From Candidatus Levilactobacillus faecigallinarum (GTDB taxonomy: Bacteria; Bacillota; Bacilli; Lactobacillales; Lactobacillaceae): 64,000 nucleotides of DNA. A program made the position numbers and the translations under genes. The stretch is from NCBI GenBank assembly GCA_019113985.1, contig DXGJ01000062.1:1-64000 (forward strand). The letters are read 5' to 3'. Shown one piece after another: positions 1 to 10,370 of this stretch (position 1 is the stretch's first letter; each line of letters begins with the position of its first letter). The notes under the pieces were generated by a model. That model was not told where the DNA came from. It did not search any database and saw only the letters and a list, made by a program, of their open reading frames with translations.

Positions 1-420
<420 letters not shown>

Positions 421-453
421 ACACACAGCGGACTGACAAAGGGGCCGATTTGC

Positions 454-1527
454 ATGGCAAAACGTTATTTAATTCTAGAAGACGGCTCGGCGTACGCTGG
501 CGAGGGCTTTGGTGCCGGTGCGACGACCAGCGGCGAAGTCATCTTTAACTTAGACCTACTGGGCTATCAGGAGACGGTGACCGACCAGATCTACCATAAT
601 CAAATCATTATTTTCGCCCAACCGGCGATCGGTAACGTCGGCATCAACCACGATAGCTATGAATCGATCCTGCCAACGGCCAAGGGAATGGTGGTTCGGG
701 ACCTGACCAATATCTCGACCAACCGCCTCTCCAAACTGTCGTTGGATGAATTCTTGCGACAACATAACATCCCCGGGGTCAGCGGCATCGACACCCGGGC
801 CCTGATTCGGAAGCTCCGCCAGGCGGGGCCGATGAAGGGCAGTATCGTTGACGTGGCCGACGCACACGCGTTCGACCAACTGAACGCCACGGTCCTGACC
901 AACCGGCAGGTCGATCAGGTCGCGACCCCCAAGCCGTATCCGAACCCAGATACCGGTAAAAACGTGGTGGTCATCGACTTTGGCCTGAAACACGGCATCT
1001 TGCGACAACTCTCGGCACGCAGTTGTAACGTCACGGTCTTACCGTGGACAGCGAGTGCTCAGGATGTTCTGAACCTGGACCCGGACGGCGTGCTGTTGTC
1101 GACCGGACCCGGGTCGCCCCTAGACTTGGGCGAGGGGGTCCTCGACATGATTCGTGAGGTCCAGGCGGAGATTCCACTGTTTGCGATTGGGTTGGGCCAC
1201 GAGCTCTTTGCCCTGGCGAACGGCGCGGAGTTGACCGCGTTGCCCGTGGAGTACCACGGAAGCAGTCACCCGATTCGCCGGATTATCACCAACGACGTTA
1301 TTTACGCGACCCAGGGTCAGGGGTATGCCGTGACGGCCAAGTCGATTGACAGAGACCGGCTGATTACGACCTACGTTGACCTGATCAACGGGACGGTTCA
1401 GGGGTTGCGCCACCGGGATTTCCCGGCCTTTTCGGTGCAATTTTTTGCGGACGGTGCCCCGGGTCCCCACGAGAGTCGCGATCTATTCGATGAATTTATG
1501 GAAGCGATGACGGCACGGGAGGGATAA
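454..1527 (+). CDS. Carbamoyl-phosphate synthase small-subunit-like protein with degenerate glutaminase triad
   Basis: CarA-like throughout (KRYLILEDGSAYAGEGFG, SGIDTRALIRKLR, STGPGSPLD, SPGPH-like end), but LFAIGLGHELFAL replaces the GxCLGHQ nucleophile motif and SVQFFADGAPGP replaces SVQYHPEASPGP. Confidence 0.88.
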   Translation: MAKRYLILEDGSAYAGEGFGAGATTSGEVIFNLDLLGYQETVTDQIYHNQIIIFAQPAIGNVGINHDSYESILPTAKGMVVRDLTNISTNRLSKLSLDEFLRQHNIPGVSGIDTRALIRKLRQAGPMKGSIVDVADAHAFDQLNATVLTNRQVDQVATPKPYPNPDTGKNVVVIDFGLKHGILRQLSARSCNVTVLPWTASAQDVLNLDPDGVLLSTGPGSPLDLGEGVLDMIREVQAEIPLFAIGLGHELFALANGAELTALPVEYHGSSHPIRRIITNDVIYATQGQGYAVTAKSIDRDRLITTYVDLINGTVQGLRHRDFPAFSVQFFADGAPGPHESRDLFDEFMEAMTAREG

Positions 1528-1530
1528 GAC

Positions 1531-4101
1531 TTGCAGAGCTTGACGAATTTACAGAAGGTCTTAATCATCGGGAGTGGTCCGACAGAGATTGGTCACGAGA
1601 CCGAGCTGGACAGCGCGACCGTTCAGATTCTGACCGGGTTCAAAAAACACGGCGTCCGAACGCTGGTCATCGACAACAACCCGTTCTCGGTCGCCCTCGA
1701 AGAGATTCAACCCACGAATATGTACATCCAGGCCGTGACCACGGCCAACGTCCGGCACATTATTGAAAAAGACCAGCCGGACGCTATTTTACCAACTTTA
1801 GGGGGGCTTCAGGGAATTCGCATTGCCCAAGAGCTCCTAGAAAACGGTGACCTGGGACGGTTCGGCGTCCAGGTTCTGGGGATGCCCACGTCGACGTTGC
1901 GGCAGATTAATAATCCGGCCGACCTCAACGCGACACTACGGGAGATCAACGAACCGGTCATCGAGGCCCAAGTCGTCCAGACCGACGACGAGGCCTTGGG
2001 ATTGGTTGAAGCGATTGGTTTTCCGTTAATCGTGAAACCGGTCGCACCACGGGTGGACACCAACCGGACCATCTGTGAGAACGTCGACGACATGTTGGCA
2101 GCCTTAAACCAAGGCTTCCAGCAATCACGGTTCGACCAGTGCACGTTGGAACGTAGCGTGGTTGGTTATAAGGAGATTGAAATGGTCGCGCTCCGCGACG
2201 TGGCCGATACCAAGATTTTAATCAGTGGTCTGGAGGACGTCGATCCGATTGGGATTCACTCTGGCGACTCCATCGCCGTGACACCGCCGCAGACGCTGAC
2301 TGACCGCGAGTATCAGGACCTACGGGATGCGACCTTCCGGATTGCCACGGAACTGGGCATCGTCGGGGTCCTGCACGTGAACTTCGCGTTGAACCCGGCC
2401 AACCAGCACTTCTACGTGACCAAGCTAGCGCCGTATTTCACCCGGGGCGTTACGCTGGCGGCCCGAACCGTGGGCTACCCGATCTCATTGGTGACCGGAG
2501 CCCTGTTACTGGGTGAACGCTTGGTGGACATCAAGTTGCCCGGGAACTTCACCAAGCAGACCGCCATCATGGAACCAACCAGCGACCACGTGAGCGTTCG
2601 TATCCCGCTGTGGCCGTTCCAGGAAGTTCCCGACGCCGACCAGCATTTGGACACGGTGATGAAGGCGGTCGGCTCGACCGTCGGGATTGGCCGGTCGGTC
2701 GAGGAGGCCATGTTGAAGTCGGTCCGGAGCTCGCAGTTCTCGCCCCGTGACGTCCTGCCCTCCGTTAGTAACCTGACTGACAATGAGATGATTAGTCAGC
2801 TGATTCACCCACTGGCGAACCGGATTCTGGTGCTGATTGAAGCCCTTCGACGCGGATACTCGCCGGAGGAACTCAGTGAGCTGACCAAGATCGATCCCTT
2901 TTATTTCGTGAAGCTCCAACACTTGTTGACTATTGAGCACGAAATCACGGAGAATCCGCGTGACGTTGAAACGTTGCGGCGGGCCCGGTATTACGGGTTC
3001 GGCGACGGGATGATTGCCCGCATCTGGCAGACCGATACGGCAACGATTCGGGCCTTATCCGCCGAGGCGAAGATTCGCCCGACCTATAAGATGATCGAAC
3101 CGACCGCCGGCGAGTTTCCGGAGGACCTGAGTGGCTACTACAGCACGTTTGAGGACGAAAATGAGAGCCAATCGCTGGGCGACCGGACCGCCTTAGTATT
3201 AGGCCGGGGCGGCAACCAGTTAGGGCCTAACTCGGCGGCGGAGTACTTTACCACCGAGATGCTCAAGCAGCTCAAGCGGGCGGGGTATCACACCATCTTA
3301 ATGAACACCAACCCAAACGCTGTGAGCGTGGCCCCGGAGTTCTCCGACAAGCAGTACGTGGATCCGATTCAACTGGGGGATGTGCTCAACGTCATTAGCG
3401 TTGAGCACCCGGACATCGTCATCGTGCCAGGCAACCGGCATTACCTGACCCGTGAGCTGAAAAAGCTCGACCTGAACTTACACGTCTTACCGCCGGATCA
3501 AGAAACGGATGAACCGGCGCCCAAGCAGGCGACGATTGGTGTCAGCCTGTTCGTCAACGGCCAGCAGAAGATTGCGGTTGGGGTGATGGACATGATTGCG
3601 CCGGGGATGAACAAGTCTCTAGCGCAGGTCACGGCCTTCCGGATGCCCGCCGAGTTGCCTAAGGCCAAGCGCCTAAACTTGGTCGAAATGGCCAAGCAGG
3701 CGGTCAGCGAGCGGCAGATGACGGGGATGGTCCAGATTCTATTTGCCCCCAAGGGTGAGACCAAGCAACTAGCCGTGGTCGGCGTGCGGCCGACGCGGTT
3801 GACCGAGATGGCCTTCTTGAGCAAGGTCACTGGGATCAACTGGGTCCGCATGCTGACGCGGCAACACATTGGCACGCTGGATGAGGACGAGTTGACGGCC
3901 ATCAAGGTGGACGTCAACAGTACCCGGGTCGCGCTAATGAACGCGGCCTTCCCGTTCCGGCAATTGCATGTTCTGAACCGGCCGGGATCGACCGATCAGG
4001 AAGTTGGGGCCACGATTGCCTTTGGCTCCAGCGAGGCGTTGACACTGACCAACCTCAGTGATACCGCGGAACTGGATCAGATTATTAATCGGACGATTTA
4101 A
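1531..4101 (+). CDS. Carbamoyl-phosphate synthase large-subunit-like protein, shortened (856 aa) with degenerate ATP-grasp motifs
   Basis: CarB-like (LIIGSGPTEIGHETELD, AILPTLGG, GIHSGDSIAVTPPQTLTDREYQ); Gly-rich ATP loop and metal-ligand motif not conserved; second ATP-grasp shortened. Confidence 0.87.
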   Translation: MQSLTNLQKVLIIGSGPTEIGHETELDSATVQILTGFKKHGVRTLVIDNNPFSVALEEIQPTNMYIQAVTTANVRHIIEKDQPDAILPTLGGLQGIRIAQELLENGDLGRFGVQVLGMPTSTLRQINNPADLNATLREINEPVIEAQVVQTDDEALGLVEAIGFPLIVKPVAPRVDTNRTICENVDDMLAALNQGFQQSRFDQCTLERSVVGYKEIEMVALRDVADTKILISGLEDVDPIGIHSGDSIAVTPPQTLTDREYQDLRDATFRIATELGIVGVLHVNFALNPANQHFYVTKLAPYFTRGVTLAARTVGYPISLVTGALLLGERLVDIKLPGNFTKQTAIMEPTSDHVSVRIPLWPFQEVPDADQHLDTVMKAVGSTVGIGRSVEEAMLKSVRSSQFSPRDVLPSVSNLTDNEMISQLIHPLANRILVLIEALRRGYSPEELSELTKIDPFYFVKLQHLLTIEHEITENPRDVETLRRARYYGFGDGMIARIWQTDTATIRALSAEAKIRPTYKMIEPTAGEFPEDLSGYYSTFEDENESQSLGDRTALVLGRGGNQLGPNSAAEYFTTEMLKQLKRAGYHTILMNTNPNAVSVAPEFSDKQYVDPIQLGDVLNVISVEHPDIVIVPGNRHYLTRELKKLDLNLHVLPPDQETDEPAPKQATIGVSLFVNGQQKIAVGVMDMIAPGMNKSLAQVTAFRMPAELPKAKRLNLVEMAKQAVSERQMTGMVQILFAPKGETKQLAVVGVRPTRLTEMAFLSKVTGINWVRMLTRQHIGTLDEDELTAIKVDVNSTRVALMNAAFPFRQLHVLNRPGSTDQEVGATIAFGSSEALTLTNLSDTAELDQIINRTI

Positions 4102-4105
4102 ACCC

Positions 4106-4160
4106 AAAACGACCAGTCTGGTCATCCGGCGTCACGTCGGAGACTAGGCTGGTCGTTTTT
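4106..4160. terminator. Rho-independent terminator after the carB-like gene
   Basis: AAAACGACCAG ... CTGGTCGTTTTT inverted repeat. Confidence 0.8.
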
Positions 4161-4185
4161 GGATTGGCAAATTGGCGCGTTTGCT

Positions 4186-4827
4186 TTATAGGGGTGCCCC
4201 GTTGGAAACGGACAGGCTCTGGTTGTGGTACTGGTCCTGAAACAGAGCGTTCGCCGCGGCCCGGGCGAAGGTTGACCGGTTGATGTCGAATTCGGCGGGG
4301 CCAATCTTACGATAATCCGGGAGGTGGGTAATCAGTTGGGTCTCGGGCCCGTTTTGAATCAGACCCGGTCGGAAGATGGTGTAGGCGATGCCGGACGCCG
4401 CGTAAAGGTCGGGCTTACGGAGCTGTTCTTTGGTGTAGCCGGGATACATAAAGCGCACGGCGGATAGGTAGGGCCTCAGGCCGGACTGATATTCGCCGTA
4501 GATGCCTCCGGCGGAGATGTCGACGATGTGTTCGATGGACGCTTGGGTGGTCTGAATAGCGCTGAGCAGGGCCGAGACACTATTGCCGGTCCCGGTGCCG
4601 CCAACCGCCGTGTAGACGTGGGTCACGTTGTCCAGGGCCGGAATCAGGTCCGTGGCGGTATTGGCGTCGCCGGTGAAGATAGGAAACGCGGTACGTTGGT
4701 CGGCGGGTAACTTCGCCGGGTTGCGAACGAACAGCTTGATGGCTGTGTCAGGATAATCAGTCTGCAGCAGTTGGATAAAGGCTTGTGCGGTGGGTGAGGT
4801 GGCGCCTAAGACTAAAACGGTTTTCAA
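4186..4827 (-). CDS. NAD(P)-binding / NmrA-SDR-like oxidoreductase
   Basis: N-terminal MKTVLVLGATSPTAQAFIQLL Rossmann motif. Confidence 0.8.
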   Translation of the reverse strand: MKTVLVLGATSPTAQAFIQLLQTDYPDTAIKLFVRNPAKLPADQRTAFPIFTGDANTATDLIPALDNVTHVYTAVGGTGTGNSVSALLSAIQTTQASIEHIVDISAGGIYGEYQSGLRPYLSAVRFMYPGYTKEQLRKPDLYAASGIAYTIFRPGLIQNGPETQLITHLPDYRKIGPAEFDINRSTFARAAANALFQDQYHNQSLSVSNGAPL

Positions 4828-5213
4828 TTTTTGTGTGCTCCCTTTTCAATGGTGTCGTAATCGTCTAGAAACTGCTGGATAAAGTCAATCTGGTCACGAA
4901 TCTCGGCTTGCTTGTGCTTCAGGGTGGTTAGGTGATCACTGAGAATCGTGCGGCGTTGTTCGATGGTTGCCGGTTTGCCGATCAGGACCAGGTCGGTGAT
5001 TCGCCGCAGGTCTTTGAGGGACATCCCGGAGGCCGCAAAGATTTTGACTTGCTGTAACCAGGCCACGTTTTCCGGCGTAAATTGCCGGTAACCGTTTGGC
5101 GCACGGTGGAGGGTGGGGATGAGGCCCAGGTGGTCGTAGTATTGAATCTGTGAGACGCTCATGCCCACCAGCGTGGCGACTTGTTTGGTGGTGTAGGTTG
5201 TGGGTGCAGTCAT
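4824..5213 (-). CDS. MerR family transcriptional regulator
   Basis: TYTTKQVATLVGMSVSQIQYYDHLGLIP MerR HTH; ATG at 5213 preferred over the longer ORF. Confidence 0.88.
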   Translation of the reverse strand: MTAPTTYTTKQVATLVGMSVSQIQYYDHLGLIPTLHRAPNGYRQFTPENVAWLQQVKIFAASGMSLKDLRRITDLVLIGKPATIEQRRTILSDHLTTLKHKQAEIRDQIDFIQQFLDDYDTIEKGAHKN

Positions 5214-5254
5214 GGTTTTTACTCCTCTCCGAATCAACAAGTCAGAATTATAGA

Positions 5255-5274
5255 CTATCAAGCTAACTTGATAG
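5255..5274. promoter_or_regulatory. Probable MerR operator (perfect palindrome)
   Basis: CTATCAAG-CTAA-CTTGATAG directly upstream of the MerR gene. Confidence 0.65.
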
Positions 5275-5379
5275 CAAGCGATTTCTTCAATATTTTTAAA
5301 AGTTACTTGCGAATCAGCTAAGGTGGGGAATCGGCTCGCCTGGGGGATGTTGCGACACACAAAATTAATTGTATCCAGC

Positions 5380-5420
5380 AAAAAGGCACCGTCTCGGTAT
5401 TTATGAGACGGTGCCTTTTT
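5380..5420. terminator. Rho-independent terminator
   Basis: AAAAAGGCACCGTCTC ... GAGACGGTGCCTTTTTT. Confidence 0.85.
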
Positions 5421-5437
5421 TAGCTGTAGCTTACAAG

Positions 5438-7153
5438 CTACTTGTTGTTAGCCGTTAATTGGTCCACCAGGTCGCTCTCAGGGGTCACGAAGACCGTCTT
5501 TTGACCGGTAAAAATGACGAACCCGGGTTTAGCCCCGTTCGGCTTATGGAGTCGCTTGACTGGCACATAATCGACCGGTACGGTACTAGAGCTCCGAGCC
5601 TTAGAGAAGTAAGCGGCTAGGTTGGCTGCCTCCATGATGGTCTGCTCACTCGGGGCGTCATCGTGAATGATCACGTGGGAGCCCGGCATATCCTTCACGT
5701 GCAACCAAATGTCGGTCCGCTTAGCCGTGTGCAGGCTGAGCTTATCGTTTTGCAGGTTGTTTTTCCCGACGGAGATCTTGGTGCCATCGCTGGCCGTGAA
5801 CTGGTCGGGCTGGCTGATTTTTTGCTTGCGCTTCTTCTTGGACTTCTTCATGTGGTCGTGGTCGCGCAGGTAACCGCCTTGTTGCAGTTCCAAGCGAATA
5901 TCGATCAGGTCCTTGGGTGCGGCCAGTTCGATTTGAGCCATGATGTTTTCGAAGTAGTCCACGTTGGCCTGAGTCTGGGCCAGCTGTTCGGTGACGTAAA
6001 CCACCGCGTTCTTGGCCTTTTGGTACCGTTTGAAATACTTCTGGGCGTTTTGGTTCGGCGAGAGCTGGTTTGAGAGCGCAATCTTCAGAGGCTTTTCGTT
6101 GTCGTAGAAGTTTGGCAGTGTGACCGTGGTGTCGCCGCGGTTGACCTGATAAAGGTAGGTGGTCAACACCTCGCCCTTGATGCGGTACTCGTCGGCGTTT
6201 TCCGTTTCGGCCATGGTCTTCTGAAGCTTCTTGTACTTGTTGCGATTCTTCTTCAGCTCATTACGGACCACTCGAATTAGGACACTACCCTGTTGCTGGA
6301 CCCGGTCGCGTTCGGCCTTGTCCTGGTAGTAAGCGTCGAGCAAGGCACTGAGGGTCTCCGCCGACTGGTGTTTACCGTCGGTGGGGTACGGAAAGGCCGT
6401 AAAACTGGTCTTGTTCTTCGCGGAAACGGTCAGCGTCGGCTGGGGCGCATCGAAGCCGGCGAAGAAGGCCTTGAAGTGTTCAGTGGCGTCACCCGGCGTG
6501 TGCAGGGCTTCGGCCAAGGCGGCAGCCGTATCCTTGCCTAACCCTTGGTATTGGGTCTGCAGGGTGTGGGCCAGCACTTCCTGATTGGGGAAGTCGCGGA
6601 TGGTTGCCGCCAGGTCGGCTCGGGGGCCGTCAAACGGGTTGGCCAGATCTTGCTTTGGTGGCGTGATGTACTGGGCACCGGGCAATAGAAGCCGGTAGCG
6701 GTTCTGGTCGGAACCAACATGCTTGATGGCGTCGAGAATCTTACCACTAGCCTGGTCGACCAAGATGACGTTACTGTGTCGCGCCATAATTTCAATAATC
6801 AGGTGAAGCTCCTGTTGGTCGCCCAACTCGTTGCGGGCGGTGAAGTGGAGATGGACCACTCGGTCGTTAGCGGCCTGGGTGACGTCCTTAAGAATGGCGC
6901 CTTGCAGGTACTTCCGGAGAATCATGGTGAAGTTGGTAGGGACGGCGGGATTAACGTAAGGAATCTGCGTAATCTGAATCCGGGCGTACGTCGGATTGGC
7001 CGAGAGGAGAATGGGGTTGTTATGCCCGTTGGCCCGAACGGTCAGCACGATTTCGTTGGCGTAGGGTTGGTTGATTTTACTGACCCGGCCGGTCGCGACC
7101 GTCTGACTGAGCTCGTGGACCATTGCGTGGGTGAAGGATCCATCAAAGGACAT
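5438..7153 (-). CDS. rqcH: Rqc2/NEMF family protein RqcH (NFACT; formerly fibronectin-binding)
   Basis: MSFDGSFTHAMVHEL start, long coiled coil, NFACT-R motif DIWLHVKDMPGSHVII. Confidence 0.93.
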   Translation of the reverse strand: MSFDGSFTHAMVHELSQTVATGRVSKINQPYANEIVLTVRANGHNNPILLSANPTYARIQITQIPYVNPAVPTNFTMILRKYLQGAILKDVTQAANDRVVHLHFTARNELGDQQELHLIIEIMARHSNVILVDQASGKILDAIKHVGSDQNRYRLLLPGAQYITPPKQDLANPFDGPRADLAATIRDFPNQEVLAHTLQTQYQGLGKDTAAALAEALHTPGDATEHFKAFFAGFDAPQPTLTVSAKNKTSFTAFPYPTDGKHQSAETLSALLDAYYQDKAERDRVQQQGSVLIRVVRNELKKNRNKYKKLQKTMAETENADEYRIKGEVLTTYLYQVNRGDTTVTLPNFYDNEKPLKIALSNQLSPNQNAQKYFKRYQKAKNAVVYVTEQLAQTQANVDYFENIMAQIELAAPKDLIDIRLELQQGGYLRDHDHMKKSKKKRKQKISQPDQFTASDGTKISVGKNNLQNDKLSLHTAKRTDIWLHVKDMPGSHVIIHDDAPSEQTIMEAANLAAYFSKARSSSTVPVDYVPVKRLHKPNGAKPGFVIFTGQKTVFVTPESDLVDQLTANNK

Positions 7154-7343
7154 GGAATCACACCTTTCATTTAGAATTTTATTATATTCGGAAAAAGACA
7201 ACACAACTAAGAGTATAACGATTCAGGGGTGGATGTGCAAAGAAGTTTCCTCGCAACTTTTCTGGACAAAAACGTTACACAATTGTGACTTGTGGGGGAC
7301 AATTGCACCGTTGTATAATGCAACTAAAGGAGTGAGGGCAAAC

Positions 7344-7775
7344 ATGAAATCAAGTTTGGCAGCGTTATTAACGGTTACCAAAGCGCAACAAGCGTTACTG
7401 CGGCAACTGACGCGGCAGTATCACCTGACTATCGCGGAGTGGCAGTTGTTAGACTACATCGGTGGTGGGGCCAACACCCAGGAGTCACTCGCTCAGCAGA
7501 CCCGACTCGATACGTCGACCCTGAGTCGCCAGCTCAAGGGATTGGTGACCAAGGAATTAATCAGTAAGGAGGCCGTGGGGCGCGACAAACGCCAGCTGAT
7601 CTATACGATCACCGAGCAGGGGGCGGCAACGGCGGCGGCCATGAACACGGCTTTCGAGGAGCTGTCCGACCAGATTTTTGAGCACTGGTCACCCGACGAG
7701 CGCAACCTTTTGCAGATTCTCTTGAACCGGTTGGCCAAGAGCATGGACCGGCAGCGCAACCTTTCGTCAAAGTGA
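7344..7775 (+). CDS. MarR family transcriptional regulator
   Basis: Winged helix with RLDTSTLSRQLKGLVTKELISKEAVGRDKRQLIYTITEQG. Confidence 0.88.
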   Translation: MKSSLAALLTVTKAQQALLRQLTRQYHLTIAEWQLLDYIGGGANTQESLAQQTRLDTSTLSRQLKGLVTKELISKEAVGRDKRQLIYTITEQGAATAAAMNTAFEELSDQIFEHWSPDERNLLQILLNRLAKSMDRQRNLSSK

Positions 7776-7789
7776 TAAATAAGGAGTGA

Positions 7790-9100
7790 ATGATCATCGC
7801 GCAACGTTTAATTGTTATTTCTTTAGATGCTATGGGTAGTCGGGACTTAGATGAACATCTCGACGAGCTACCCAATTTACGGCGATTAGTGGTCACGGGG
7901 ACCCGTGTGCGCCAGGTGCGGGGCATTTACCCCACGTTGACCTATCCGTCCCATACCACGATTATTACGGGGCAATATCCCCGCGAACACGGTATCGTGA
8001 ATAATACCAAGCTCCAGCCCCAGCGCAAGTCGCCGGACTGGTACTGGTACCAACGCGATGTCCAGGTGCCGACGCTGTATGATTTAGTGCGTCAGCAGCA
8101 CCAGAAGACGGCGGCCTTCCTTTGGCCGGTCACGGCGGGGAGTAAGATTACCTATAATCTAGCGGAAATCTTTCCGAACCGCATCTGGACCAACCAGGTA
8201 CTGGTTTCGTTGAAGGCTAGCAGCCCGGCGTTTCTGTTACGAATGAACCAGAAGTATGGTCACTTGCGACGGGGCATCCAGCAGCCCGAGTTGGACGACT
8301 TCATCACGGCTTGTGCGGTCGATACGATTACCCACAAAAAGCCACAGCTGACCCTGATTCACCTGGTCGACATGGACAGCATGCGGCACCGCTATGGCGT
8401 CCGGTCGGACGAGGCCATGGCGGCCCTGCGTCGGTTGGATACACGGGTCGGTGAGTTGATCGACGCGACCATCGCGGCCGGGACCTTCGCCGAGACCAAC
8501 TTCGCGGTCCTGGGCGACCACTACCAGATCAACGTGGACCGCATGATTCACCTGAACCAGGCGTTCGCCGACCGGGGGTGGTTAACACCAACGCCTGAAG
8601 GAACAGTCAAGCCCGATTGGCACGTGCTGGCGAAGTCCTGCGACGGCTGTACCTACGTTTATACCCGGAACTTTGCGGACACCCAGAATCTGAAGCAGCT
8701 GATGCTGGACACGGCTGGTGTGGTCAGTGTTATTGATGGGCGGGCGGCCGCCAAGCGCGGGGCCGACCCCCATTGCCAGTTCATGGTCGAGGCGGCGGAA
8801 GGCTACTACTTCACCGATGAGACCAACCGACCCAGCGTCGTTGAGCCAGTCGACCCGGCCAGCCTGGGGACCCCGGACCGCTACCATGGCGTTCACGGGT
8901 ACGACCCGGATAAGCCCGACTACTTCACGACCCTGGTGTTAAGTGGTCCGGCCATCAAGGGCGGCCACACCATTGACCACGCGGAACTGGTTGACGAGGC
9001 GCCGACGTTTGCCCACCTGTTGGGCGTTCAGTTCCCCGAACCATTGCCCGGGCACGCCCTAACGGATGCCCTTAAGGGGGACACCAATGAAGTTCAATAA
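7790..9100 (+). CDS. Alkaline phosphatase family / type I phosphodiesterase-nucleotide pyrophosphatase
   Basis: VISLDAMGSRDL, YPTLTYPSHTTIITGQYPREHGIVNN, VHGYDPD motifs. Confidence 0.88.
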   Translation: MIIAQRLIVISLDAMGSRDLDEHLDELPNLRRLVVTGTRVRQVRGIYPTLTYPSHTTIITGQYPREHGIVNNTKLQPQRKSPDWYWYQRDVQVPTLYDLVRQQHQKTAAFLWPVTAGSKITYNLAEIFPNRIWTNQVLVSLKASSPAFLLRMNQKYGHLRRGIQQPELDDFITACAVDTITHKKPQLTLIHLVDMDSMRHRYGVRSDEAMAALRRLDTRVGELIDATIAAGTFAETNFAVLGDHYQINVDRMIHLNQAFADRGWLTPTPEGTVKPDWHVLAKSCDGCTYVYTRNFADTQNLKQLMLDTAGVVSVIDGRAAAKRGADPHCQFMVEAAEGYYFTDETNRPSVVEPVDPASLGTPDRYHGVHGYDPDKPDYFTTLVLSGPAIKGGHTIDHAELVDEAPTFAHLLGVQFPEPLPGHALTDALKGDTNEVQ

Positions 9101-10334
9101 GGAACAGTGGAGCTGGGTCTTCTACGACTGGGCCAACTCCGGGTACGGCATCATCGTCACCACGGCCGTGTTGCCAATCTACTTTAAGGCCATCGCCCAG
9201 GGCAACGGGGTCTCGGCGGCTAACGCGACGGCCTTCTGGGGTTACGCCAATAGTGCGGGGACCTTACTGGTCGCGTTATTAGCGCCATTTCTAGGGGCCC
9301 TGGCTGACTATCAGGGGTTCAAAAAGCGCCTGCTGGTCGGGTTCACCACGCTGGGCATGCTGATGACGCTGGGGCTGGCGATCCTACCGAGTTCGCAGTG
9401 GCAGTGGTTGCTGGTAATCTACGTCCTGTCGGTCCTGGGCTACTCCGGTGGGAACCTATTTTATGACAGCTTCCTGACCGACATTAGTGGGGATGACCAG
9501 ATGGACCGTCTGTCCAGTGTCGGGTACGGTTTCGGCTACCTGGGTGGGGTCTTGGCCTTCATCCTTTTCATGGTGCTACAGTTCACCCATGGGTTTGGCC
9601 ACCTATCCAGCCTGGCCGTGGCTCGGTGGGGCTTTGTCCTGGCGGCCGTCTGGTGGGTCATCTTCTTCATTCCGCTGGTCCGCAACGTCCAGCAACGGCA
9701 TAGCTTGAGCGTCACCCAGACCCCCCTCCGGCAGAGTTGGTCGCGGGTCTGGCAAACGTTACGACACTTACGGCAACATAAATACTTAGCTTGGTTCCTG
9801 CTAGCCTACTTCTGTTACATCGACGGGGTCGACACCATCTTCACCATGGCGACCTCGATTGGGCTGGATATCGGAATTGACAGTACCACGCTGATTCTGG
9901 TCCTTTTGGTGGTCCAGCTGGTGGCCTTTCCGTTCTCCATCCTCTACGGGTGGTTGGCGGCCAAGACCAGCACCCGGACGGGGATTTTGATTGCCATCAT
10001 GGTGTACCTGTTGATTTGTTTAGATGCCTTACGCCTCCAGACGGTTACCGACTTCTGGGTCCTAGCGGTGCTGGTCGGGACTAGCCAGGGCGGCATCCAG
10101 GCGCTTTCCCGGTCGTACTTCGGCCGCTTAGTACCCAAGGACCGGTCTAGTGAGTTCTTTGGGTTTTACAACATTCTGGGGAAGTTTTCCGCCGTTCTGG
10201 GGCCCATCCTGGTCGGCGTGGTCACCCAGATGACCGGTCAGTCCCGAATCGGGGCGGCCTCGTTGTCGATTTTGTTTGTCCTCGGGTTGATTGCTTTTGT
10301 AACGCTTCCACGAGACGCCGCGGACAAATCCTAG
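9087..10334 (+). CDS. MFS transporter, UMF1/Atg22-like
   Basis: WVFYDWANSGYGIIVTTAVLPIYFK; multiple TM segments. Confidence 0.85.
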   Translation: MKFNKEQWSWVFYDWANSGYGIIVTTAVLPIYFKAIAQGNGVSAANATAFWGYANSAGTLLVALLAPFLGALADYQGFKKRLLVGFTTLGMLMTLGLAILPSSQWQWLLVIYVLSVLGYSGGNLFYDSFLTDISGDDQMDRLSSVGYGFGYLGGVLAFILFMVLQFTHGFGHLSSLAVARWGFVLAAVWWVIFFIPLVRNVQQRHSLSVTQTPLRQSWSRVWQTLRHLRQHKYLAWFLLAYFCYIDGVDTIFTMATSIGLDIGIDSTTLILVLLVVQLVAFPFSILYGWLAAKTSTRTGILIAIMVYLLICLDALRLQTVTDFWVLAVLVGTSQGGIQALSRSYFGRLVPKDRSSEFFGFYNILGKFSAVLGPILVGVVTQMTGQSRIGAASLSILFVLGLIAFVTLPRDAADKS

Positions 10335-10370
10335 TGGTTCCGGCGGTTTTATGGTATTCTAGTGGTTACA

